This document shows positions 1 to 5,256 of a stretch of 5,256 bases of DNA, in pieces. This stretch comes from Deltaproteobacteria bacterium (lineage in GTDB: Bacteria > Desulfobacterota > Desulfobacteria > Desulfobacterales > ETH-SRB1). A program made the position numbers and the translations under genes. The stretch lies in NCBI GenBank assembly GCA_019314185.1, contig JAFCZU010000247.1, forward strand, positions 1 through 5,256. The letters are read 5' to 3'. Positions within the stretch are counted from its first letter, which is position 1. Every line of letters starts with the position of its first letter. The notes under the pieces are model-generated. The model saw only the letters and a program-made list of their open reading frames with translations, did no database searches and had not been told where the DNA came from.

Positions 1-329
1 CGCTGGCAATGGAATCCTAAAAGAAATTCTCCTGACAACGGATCATCGGATGCATAACCGGAAACATCGGTGAATAAACCGTGAATATCATCAAGTTCTT
101 TATCGTATTTATTGGTCCTGTTGAGCCTGGCCTTATAGGGCGTTAAGGCCAGCTCAATGGTTTTCCATGTGCTGCATGGCCGTTCCGCAAGCCGTTGCAT
201 CAACTTTGTTGCATTGGTCTGCCTGCTTTCGTTTGAAAGCTTGAGCGCATACCCCTCAAGGCAGTCTGCTACCGCAAGCAGTCGCCCATAGAGATAGTCT
301 CTGGTTTTTCGTTCTCGATCAAGTCCCAT
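1..329 (-). CDS. cas11c: Type I-C small subunit Cas11c, internal translation product of cas8c, 3'-truncated
   Basis: Predicted separate small subunit translated from within cas8c, in the same frame, starting at Met535 of Cas8c. In characterised type I-C systems the C-terminal part of cas8c is independently translated from an internal start to give Cas11c, an alpha-helical protein that lines the Cascade belly and stabilises the R-loop. Here the sequence directly shows AAAAGGAGG, an 8-base spacer, then ATG at 329. This is as good as any gene-start site in the window and would be surprising by chance inside a coding region. The product runs 109 residues to the window edge (starting MGLDRERKTRDYLYGRLL). 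With the missing tail it should be about 120 residues or a little more, the size expected for Cas11c. It shares its stop with cas8c. Independent translation is inferred from the sequence and from the family precedent. Confidence 0.8.
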   Translation of the reverse strand, partial: MGLDRERKTRDYLYGRLLAVADCLEGYALKLSNESRQTNATKLMQRLAERPCSTWKTIELALTPYKARLNRTNKYDKELDDIHGLFTDVSGYASDDPLSGEFLLGFHCQ

Positions 330-1931
330 GGTTAAATCCTCCTTTTCATTGAAATAATATCTATAAAGTCCGCAAGCTATTCCCAGGGTTTTCTGCCAGG
401 CCCAATCAGGCAAACTTTGTCTTTGGGTCGCTTTTTTTATGCATAAATCAACAATATCCCAAGGCAGTGGTACGCCATCGATAATGCAGGGTATTAATCG
501 CTCAACCGTTGTTTTCTGCAAATTGTCATCGACCTTAATTAGATCACCGTCCTTTGTTCCGTATGCTGCCTGGGCAATGTCTTTGGGAGCGGGCGCTCCG
601 AAAAACTTTTTGTCTTTTGAAAATCGTTGAAGCCATGCACATTCTCTGTGCCAAGCTTCTATTCTTTTTAGAAAATCAGAACCGGTCAGCTCCCGGTAAT
701 AGGTGACTCCCATGCGGCCCGGAGTAGCGGAGTCAATGCCCATTACAATAATTGCATCTGTTGCCCCCAGCTTTACAGAATAGCCCGAAAGATATTGGGA
801 AAGGCGAACTCCAAAATTCTGAGCAGTGAATCCGGAAGAGCTTTTTAGTGTTTTCTCTGCATCATTTTCAGGTTGAGTATCGCTTAGCAAGTCGTCACTG
901 TTAGCAAGGGGATCTGGGACATCTGCTCCCGATACTGCCCATGCGACAACAGCCAATCGTGGTTTTGCCTGACTTCCTGATTTCACATAAAACACTTTGC
1001 CTTGCCGTGCGAGCAGCCAGCGCAAAGAGCTATGGGCTTTTTGTGTTATTTCGAAACCCAATGCAGCAACCTGAGAATCATCCGTAAATCGTCCTTTATA
1101 AGTAAATCCCGAGGAGTCATTTGATGAAATAAGCTTTGCTTTATCCCCCGCATTTCGAAGCTTTGCAGGATGGCTATCCGCCAAAAAAGAAGATTCCCCA
1201 GTAACAAAACAAAGTCCTTTGTTTGCCTTTAGGCTTGTTGAGTATTCAATCCATGCATTCTGCAAAGAGACATCCATTACTGAAGAGTCCAGACAATCTG
1301 GAGTTTCAACTGCCCAACGAACAAATGCCTCCGCCTGCCATGGATTTCGTTTCCCGTTTTTTTGCAGTTTTCCGTTTAATAGTTTGAATATTTTCGGTTT
1401 ATCAGATTCTTCGCCAGTCCACTCATAGATGAGCTTCTTGGAATCACCAGACTTTAATTCTATATGTAGGATTTTTTTATCAACGAGGTCATTTATAACC
1501 TGGTTCTTTTTAATATATTTGAAAATAGCTTCAGCCTTTAGGTGTGAACAGTCCGAAGAGCACCATTTCTGCAAAGCCGATTTAAAAATTTCGAAAGGCT
1601 CAGGCGGCTTTTTTTGGAATCCTTTTGTCACCTCTCCGCCAAAATCTGCAAAGTCACCAGCTATATATTGCAGCTTGTCACATAATGGATGATTAACAGG
1701 ACGAATGCCAGCACGGCTTGCAGATGCTTCAGTGCAGGGAACAACCGTTGGTGAATCATCTTTGCTAAGCACAGAAGCTCGCTTGAAGTTTCCATCACCA
1801 TCAATTACTATTTCGATATGAGCATTCTGTGCAGTATGACAAATGGGATACAATGGTATGACGTCATTAGGATTACCGATCTTGTCGGTGTTGTTTTCGT
1901 AGGTTTGATAAAGTTTTTCAATCCAGCTCAT
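1..1931 (-). CDS. cas8c: Type I-C Cascade large subunit Cas8c/Csd1, 3'-truncated by window edge
   Basis: Large subunit of the type I-C Cascade (Csd1 family), which in characterised systems recognises the PAM and helps open the target duplex. I translated the minus strand from 1931 to base 1: 643 codons plus two bases with no stop, so the gene leaves the window open. Visible Csd1 hallmarks are CFVTGE (about 241-246), HPAKLRNAGDKAKLISSND (254-272), the GFEITQKAHSSLRWLLARQG stretch (292-311), and near the C-terminus RDYLYGRLLAVAD and GEFLLGFH. The last of these normally lies close to the protein's end, so probably only a few residues to a few tens are missing. The ATG at 1931 is chosen because AGGAGG sits 9 bases upstream. 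An in-frame ATG at 1949 would add six residues but has no Shine-Dalgarno and precedes that site. The start overlaps the cas5c end by 14 bp. No frameshift or internal stop is seen. Family assignment is very secure; the function is from family knowledge. Confidence 0.96.
   Translation of the reverse strand, partial: MSWIEKLYQTYENNTDKIGNPNDVIPLYPICHTAQNAHIEIVIDGDGNFKRASVLSKDDSPTVVPCTEASASRAGIRPVNHPLCDKLQYIAGDFADFGGEVTKGFQKKPPEPFEIFKSALQKWCSSDCSHLKAEAIFKYIKKNQVINDLVDKKILHIELKSGDSKKLIYEWTGEESDKPKIFKLLNGKLQKNGKRNPWQAEAFVRWAVETPDCLDSSVMDVSLQNAWIEYSTSLKANKGLCFVTGESSFLADSHPAKLRNAGDKAKLISSNDSSGFTYKGRFTDDSQVAALGFEITQKAHSSLRWLLARQGKVFYVKSGSQAKPRLAVVAWAVSGADVPDPLANSDDLLSDTQPENDAEKTLKSSSGFTAQNFGVRLSQYLSGYSVKLGATDAIIVMGIDSATPGRMGVTYYRELTGSDFLKRIEAWHRECAWLQRFSKDKKFFGAPAPKDIAQAAYGTKDGDLIKVDDNLQKTTVERLIPCIIDGVPLPWDIVDLCIKKATQRQSLPDWAWQKTLGIACGLYRYYFNEKEDLTMGLDRERKTRDYLYGRLLAVADCLEGYALKLSNESRQTNATKLMQRLAERPCSTWKTIELALTPYKARLNRTNKYDKELDDIHGLFTDVSGYASDDPLSGEFLLGFHCQ
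338..343 (-). promoter_or_regulatory. Internal ribosome binding site for cas11c
   Basis: AGGAGG on the minus strand, with the GGAGG core 8 bases before the in-frame ATG at 329. It lies within cas8c codons for Lys-Glu-Asp (about residues 530-532), so the ribosome binding site is written into the large-subunit coding sequence. Matching strength and spacing to the sites for cas5c and cas8c support a real start for the small subunit. Confidence 0.8.
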
Positions 1932-2655
1932 TTTGCAGCGCCTCCTCATTAAGCCCATTGGATTTGGGCGGATTGGGAATCATTTCACGCACAAATTTTC
2001 TCATAGTGCATTTCTCAGGGCGGATAAACTTGATTATTCCTTTTTGCATTACCGGTTTCCAGAACCGACTGTGAAAGCGATATTTCCCGCTTTCATCAGG
2101 CTTGCCATCTTCATCTTTTTTTCCTGTTTCGTCCGGATAATCAAACCCATGAAACATGATGCCGTAATCCAAACGATCAATCTCATCATAGGCACTACTT
2201 CCTTCTCCAAAACTGCATGGCTCAACATACCCTTGGCACTCTCGTGCGCCGAGAAAAATGTCCTGTCTCCCACCTTTATCAATCATCCGTTTTGCAATCT
2301 GGAAATGTTTTCCGTCAATACGATCCGCTGTCATATTTTCACGAAACAGATTCCACTCAAAGTGTGCCCGTACCTGATATTCGACATCCGCAAGATACGT
2401 GTACATCGCCAATGTATTTCCTCCTCCATAATTTAGAGGCTTAACACTTTTGGCTTCCGTCCTTATCGGTTTCATTATTCGAACTTCATCAATAATCCAG
2501 ATCAGCGTAGGCTTCCAATAAACAGATTTTAAAATTCCTTTTAATGCCTCGTAGGTAGGAATATGGTACGAACATTTCTCGCCGCCCATTCTGGTTACGG
2601 GATCGGTGAACAAGGCATGCCGCCCCGTCACTTTGAATTCAACACTGTTTTTCAC
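1918..2655 (-). CDS. cas5c: Type I-C crRNA-processing endoribonuclease Cas5c (Cas5d)
   Basis: Cas5c (Cas5d, Csd5) is the RAMP protein that in type I-C replaces Cas6. It cleaves pre-crRNA at the base of the repeat hairpin and stays bound to the 5' handle within Cascade. The 245-residue product has the family's N-terminal signature VEFKVTGRHALFTDPVTR followed by GGEKCSYHIPTYEALKGIL. The catalytic residues reported for the Bacillus halodurans enzyme (Tyr46, Lys116, His117) occur here at exactly those numbers, in SVYWKP and GKHFQIAKR. The later FLGARECQGYVEPC block (about 134-147) and the FWKPVM/G.I.F segment (198-210) are also typical. The start is GTG at 2655, supported by a GGAGG five bases upstream; no better start precedes the signature. 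The gene begins 10 bp after cas3 ends and overlaps cas8c by 14 bp. Residues 175-192 hold an odd repeat of three DExGK hexapeptides in a loop region. Active processing is inferred from intact residues. Confidence 0.97.
   Translation of the reverse strand: MKNSVEFKVTGRHALFTDPVTRMGGEKCSYHIPTYEALKGILKSVYWKPTLIWIIDEVRIMKPIRTEAKSVKPLNYGGGNTLAMYTYLADVEYQVRAHFEWNLFRENMTADRIDGKHFQIAKRMIDKGGRQDIFLGARECQGYVEPCSFGEGSSAYDEIDRLDYGIMFHGFDYPDETGKKDEDGKPDESGKYRFHSRFWKPVMQKGIIKFIRPEKCTMRKFVREMIPNPPKSNGLNEEALQNELD
1941..1946 (-). promoter_or_regulatory. Ribosome binding site for cas8c inside the cas5c 3' end
   Basis: AGGAGG on the minus strand, 9 bases before the cas8c ATG at 1931. It lies in the last cas5c codons (around Glu237-Glu238-Ala239) and decides the cas8c start against the in-frame ATG at 1949, which lies upstream of this site and has none of its own. 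The 14-bp gene overlap suggests translational coupling. Confidence 0.8.
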
Positions 2656-2660
2656 TTTAA

Positions 2661-2666
2661 CCTCCT
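2661..2666 (-). promoter_or_regulatory. Ribosome binding site for cas5c abutting the cas3 stop
   Basis: The minus strand reads TAAGGAGG here: the cas3 TAA stop (2668-2666) supplies the first A of AGGAGG. The GGAGG core ends 5 bases before the cas5c GTG at 2655. This supports the GTG as the true start, and ribosomes finishing cas3 could reinitiate directly on cas5c. Confidence 0.8.
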
Positions 2667-5104
2667 TATGCGCCTAAAAATTTCATTTGCGAAACCGGTT
2701 CCAGGCTTACACCGAAATTTTTGCTGTAATATTGATCGTTCAGATACCATATTCCGCTTTCTTTATACGTCTGAAACAGGGCATTTTCTTCACGCAGTTT
2801 TTTAATCATATAGGGGAAAATGTTTACAGAATATTGCTGGGCTGTTTTTAACAGCAACCTTTCTTCTTTTAAGGATAGCCTGGCCGAAAGTTTTGCAATG
2901 ATTGATTCGGCATCTTTATTGTACGGAACTATAATTGCCTCTGTCGGCGTATCAATCACGCGGAAATGTTCACCTGCCGTTTTGAAGGATTGTCTCAAAT
3001 AGTGAGAGGGGCTTCCGTGTTTTCTTTTGTGTTCTTCAGCAGACTGCGGGTTTGTTGATAACAAGGATAATAAGTTATCATCACATCCAAGTTTCTCTCT
3101 ATTAACCGGATAGCTCATTTCATGTGCCCGTTTGTAAAAATAGTACTTATAAAATTGCTTCATGGCTTTATGGCCGATTCTATCTTTATCGAAGTTGGCA
3201 GGCTTCTTTTTATACTCATTCAGGATGCGTAATGTCACTTCCTGGGCTGTTCTGATTTCGGGTAATTTATCAAGGTTTTCATTTTTTATATTGACGATTT
3301 GTACTATTCCCTGGCCTTCTTGTCTTCCGTTGCGATTACAGCGCCCCGCTGCCTGGGCTATAGAATCCAGGCCAGCCAAACAACGAATGACAGCTCCGAA
3401 GTCTACGTCCACCCCGGCCTCAATCAACTGTGTGCTGATGCAGATGACCGGTTTAGAATTCGATGGGTCAAGACAATCAATCACCTGGTCTAAAATAGTT
3501 TTCCGGTGCTTGGGACACATGTTTGTGCTGAGGTGAAATACGTTTTCCGACAGTGCTTTGCACGATTCGTACAAGCGTTTTGCGTTTGTTTTTGTATTCG
3601 TAACGACAAGTACGCTTCCCTTATTTTGCAAAAGCACTTTCACACGCTCTGTCAGATCTTCTTCCGTCCATCCCCCGCTTTTTTGGCAATCTTGCACCTT
3701 CACCCGCTTTAGTGCATCAAAAAGAGGAGGATAATCCACGATTTCCATAGCATCAGAATACGGCACAGCGCCTTTAGATGATTTAACTCCGTGTAAAAGC
3801 GGCTGGGTTGCAGTACAGAAAATAACGGTAGAAAAGCAGAGGTCTGTTAAAAAATTAATTGCGTTGTTAAACATGTGAACGGTTTTGATTGGCAGAGTCT
3901 GAATTTCATCAAAAATAATGACAGATTTTGCCAACTGATGCATGCGACGCACACTGCGAGTTCCGCCCCCGAAAAGAGTTTCCAGTAATTGTACTGATGT
4001 GGTGAATACGATTGGCGCATCCCAGTTTTCCGACAAAATCCGGTTTCGGTATGTGTCTTTTTCAGGCACAAGATTTGAGTGGTGCTCCAAAACAATTTCC
4101 CTGGAGATGCTATCAAATATTTTAGCTACTCCTGATGCGTTCTGATCAATTATCGAGGTGTATGGAATGACATAAATGATGCGGTCAAGTTCATGCTTTT
4201 TTGCATGGTGGAGGGCAAAACGGAGGCTGGAGAATGTTTTCCCGCCCCCCGTCGGAACCGTCAAATAATAAAGTCCCTGTTTATCGCTTGCCCGTTGCCT
4301 GCAGGACGATGAAACCTCGCATCTTTTCTGATCGACTTCATTTTTAATTTCAAAGGATATTTGTTCAAAACAATCTATAAGCTTTTGCCAATCCGGGTAA
4401 TTCCCAAGATAACGCAATCTTGCATCTTCTGGGTTTTCGAAATCGGCTGTACTCAACCGATCAGCGTCCACTAAACTACTGAAAAGGAAACGGACCAACA
4501 GTCCTTTTGAAAATTGCCGTACAGGGTCACAGTAAAACCCGTGGACATTGCTTATAAAGTTCCTTAATTGATCATTTTTCCCCTCTGTTTTAATCAGTTC
4601 AGTGATGCGGTCTGAAATTGAATTATCGATTTTTTCTTGCGCCTCATAATAATGCGTCAAGGTGAAATCCTTATTTAGTCGCGCCGAAAATTTATCTTTA
4701 CCGGCAATATCGAATACATCAATCAAACCGGAATGGTGAGAAAGTACACACAAGGAGACTATTTCTGACGTCAGTTTATTGATTTTAACCGCATCCCTTG
4801 ACGCCTCCTTGATCCATTGGGCACCGGCAGTGGAATGATCGATTTTTCCTTTGAATCTTTTTGCATCTACATACTGTTTATCCCCAGGACAAAGCAATCC
4901 AACTGCGGATTTTATGTAACATTGATATTTAAAACTGTACTTTCCAAAATCATGAAGAAGCCCCAACAGTTCACCGATCAGATCCAACCCGATTTTGCCC
5001 GCAAATTTTTTCGCAAACAGAGAAGTCTCAACTGAATGTGTTTTAACGCTATGATTGGCACCATCGACTTTGCGATAATGTGCCAAATAAGATGTAGGTT
5101 TCAT
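2666..5104 (-). CDS. cas3: Type I-C CRISPR-associated nuclease-helicase Cas3 (HD plus SF2 helicase)
   Basis: Cas3 is recruited to target-bound Cascade, nicks the displaced strand with its metal-dependent HD domain and unwinds and degrades DNA in an ATP-dependent way. Numbering from a TTG at 5125 (819 residues), the HD domain spans about 16-235 with His30, the LLHDFGKYSF motif (His58-Asp59), IDHSTAGA (His97), SHHSGL (His130-His131) and the LVDADRLST segment. The helicase follows: PTGGGKT (291-297, Walker A), DEIQ (406-409, motif II), TAT (438-440, motif III), STQLIEAGVDVDF (564-576, motif V) and QAAGRCNRNGR (591-601, motif VI). A C-terminal accessory region runs to 819. I chose the ATG at 5104 (812 residues): it begins just before the usual YLAH N-terminus. 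The TTG at 5125 is possible and has an equally weak GAAG site. All motifs are intact and no frameshift is seen. It is probably the first gene of the operon, ending 10 bp before cas5c. Confidence 0.97.
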   Translation of the reverse strand: MKPTSYLAHYRKVDGANHSVKTHSVETSLFAKKFAGKIGLDLIGELLGLLHDFGKYSFKYQCYIKSAVGLLCPGDKQYVDAKRFKGKIDHSTAGAQWIKEASRDAVKINKLTSEIVSLCVLSHHSGLIDVFDIAGKDKFSARLNKDFTLTHYYEAQEKIDNSISDRITELIKTEGKNDQLRNFISNVHGFYCDPVRQFSKGLLVRFLFSSLVDADRLSTADFENPEDARLRYLGNYPDWQKLIDCFEQISFEIKNEVDQKRCEVSSSCRQRASDKQGLYYLTVPTGGGKTFSSLRFALHHAKKHELDRIIYVIPYTSIIDQNASGVAKIFDSISREIVLEHHSNLVPEKDTYRNRILSENWDAPIVFTTSVQLLETLFGGGTRSVRRMHQLAKSVIIFDEIQTLPIKTVHMFNNAINFLTDLCFSTVIFCTATQPLLHGVKSSKGAVPYSDAMEIVDYPPLFDALKRVKVQDCQKSGGWTEEDLTERVKVLLQNKGSVLVVTNTKTNAKRLYESCKALSENVFHLSTNMCPKHRKTILDQVIDCLDPSNSKPVICISTQLIEAGVDVDFGAVIRCLAGLDSIAQAAGRCNRNGRQEGQGIVQIVNIKNENLDKLPEIRTAQEVTLRILNEYKKKPANFDKDRIGHKAMKQFYKYYFYKRAHEMSYPVNREKLGCDDNLLSLLSTNPQSAEEHKRKHGSPSHYLRQSFKTAGEHFRVIDTPTEAIIVPYNKDAESIIAKLSARLSLKEERLLLKTAQQYSVNIFPYMIKKLREENALFQTYKESGIWYLNDQYYSKNFGVSLEPVSQMKFLGA

Positions 5105-5139
5105 TTTAATATCTTCTTTTTTCAATATTATTTCTTCTG

Positions 5140-5160
5140 ATTTGTAGTTCTTCTACAAAT
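5140..5160. repeat. Perfect 8-bp inverted repeat with 5-base loop upstream of cas3
   Basis: ATTTGTAG, five bases, CTACAAAT: a perfect dyad centred at 5150. It lies 35 bases upstream of the cas3 ATG at 5104 and 14 upstream of the alternative TTG. It could be a binding site for a dimeric repressor, or form a hairpin in the 5' leader of the cas transcript just ahead of the ribosome binding site. It is not followed by a T-run on the minus strand, so it does not look like a rho-independent terminator of an upstream gene. The dyad is directly visible; the role is inference. Confidence 0.5.
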
Positions 5161-5164
5161 TAAA

Positions 5165-5180
5165 AAATCATTTTTGATTT
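5165..5180. repeat. Short AT-rich inverted repeat in the cas3 leader
   Basis: AAATCA, four bases, TGATTT: a 6-bp dyad only four bases from the larger inverted repeat at 5140-5160. In the minus-strand transcript it is followed by a run of Ts, so it could act as a very weak terminator of something upstream. With only one G:C pair in the stem it may equally be a chance product of AT-rich sequence. Confidence 0.25.
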
Positions 5181-5256
5181 CATAATCCAAGAGTTCTAAA
5201 AATTCATTGACTTTATTTTCATTTTAGTGCAATTATTTCACAAAATATAGCCCCCC

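Larger units (their letters stand above)
5105..5256 (-). promoter_or_regulatory. AT-rich leader upstream of cas3; probable promoter region, no clear promoter boxes
   Basis: This stretch precedes the first gene of the operon and is markedly AT-richer than the coding sequence, as expected of a promoter and leader. Reading the minus strand, the only -10-like hexamer of note is TAAAAT (about 5226-5221), and no TTGACA-like box lies at a suitable distance, so I do not place a promoter. Two inverted repeats lie between here and the cas3 start. There is no confident gene: the only frame open through most of it lacks an ATG or GTG. The window ends in six Cs, which could be a sequence edge. An upstream promoter beyond 5256 cannot be excluded. 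Confidence 0.4.

Noticed and set aside
439..1692. Several plus-strand open frames of 63 to 87 codons opposite cas8c
   Set aside because: They lie antisense to the continuous cas8c frame, have no family resemblance and no consistent start signals.
1929..1949. Upstream in-frame ATG at 1949 as the cas8c start
   Set aside because: It would add MRRRCK but has no Shine-Dalgarno, whereas AGGAGG is ideally placed for the ATG at 1931, whose N-terminus MSWIEKLY looks like a normal Csd1 start.
1933..2436. A 167-codon open frame on the plus strand opposite cas5c
   Set aside because: It is antisense to a secure cas5c with its active-site residues intact, shows no recognisable domain and no convincing ribosome binding site; it is a shadow of the coding strand.
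2410..2436. GGAGGAAATACATTG inside cas5c as a second internal translation start
   Set aside because: The GGAGG is explained by the conserved Gly-Gly-Gly-Asn codons of Cas5c; the start would be TTG, or an ATG too far away at about 13 bases, and no internal Cas5c product is known in type I-C.
4780..4815. AAGGAGG followed nine bases later by ATG inside cas3
   Set aside because: The ATG is out of the cas3 frame and meets a stop after seven codons, so it yields no meaningful product.
1..5256. CRISPR array, tRNA, rRNA, insertion sequence or terminator
   Set aside because: No regularly spaced repeats, no tRNA or rRNA signatures, no transposase and no GC-rich hairpin with a T-run were seen. The array of a I-C locus normally lies past cas2, outside this window.

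Overview
The window is the 5'-proximal part of a type I-C CRISPR-Cas operon. It lies entirely on the minus strand and is read from right to left: cas3 (about 5104 to 2666), cas5c (2655 to 1918), then cas8c/csd1 (1931 down to the left edge, where it is cut just short of its C-terminus). Inside the 3' end of cas8c, in the same frame, is a strong ribosome binding site followed by an ATG at 329. This matches the internal start known in type I-C systems for the separate small subunit Cas11c. The gene order cas3-cas5c-cas8c is the standard I-C order, so cas7c, cas4, cas1, cas2 and the CRISPR array would be expected beyond base 1. None of those, and no repeat array, is inside the window.

Together the genes encode most of the I-C interference machinery. 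Cas5c processes pre-crRNA and caps the crRNA 5' handle, replacing the Cas6 of other type I systems. Cas8c is the large subunit that recognises the PAM. Cas11c forms the small-subunit belly of Cascade. Cas3 is the HD nuclease-helicase recruited to degrade the target. Key residues visible for Cas5c (Tyr46, Lys116, His117) and Cas3 (HD residues, PTGGGKT, DEIQ, TAT, QAAGRCNRNGR) are intact, so nothing suggests decay. The genes are tightly packed: cas3/cas5c are 10 bp apart and cas5c/cas8c overlap by 14 bp. The Shine-Dalgarno of each downstream gene lies at or inside the end of the gene before it, which points to one transcript with translational coupling.

The roughly 130 bp right of cas3 is AT-rich and should hold the operon's leader. 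It contains two adjacent inverted repeats (5140-5160 and 5165-5180) but no convincing sigma70 promoter. The last six bases are all C and may mark a contig edge or simply the cut.

Base composition is in the mid-40s percent GC by eye, with strong GGAGG-type Shine-Dalgarno sites and ATG/GTG starts. That fits a mesophilic bacterium, possibly a Desulfobacterota-like or other Gram-negative anaerobe, but the taxon cannot be fixed from this sequence. I see no mobile elements, tRNA, rRNA or CRISPR repeats. The system is a known type. The points worth following are the internal cas11c start, a short peptide repeat in Cas5c, and the palindromic leader.
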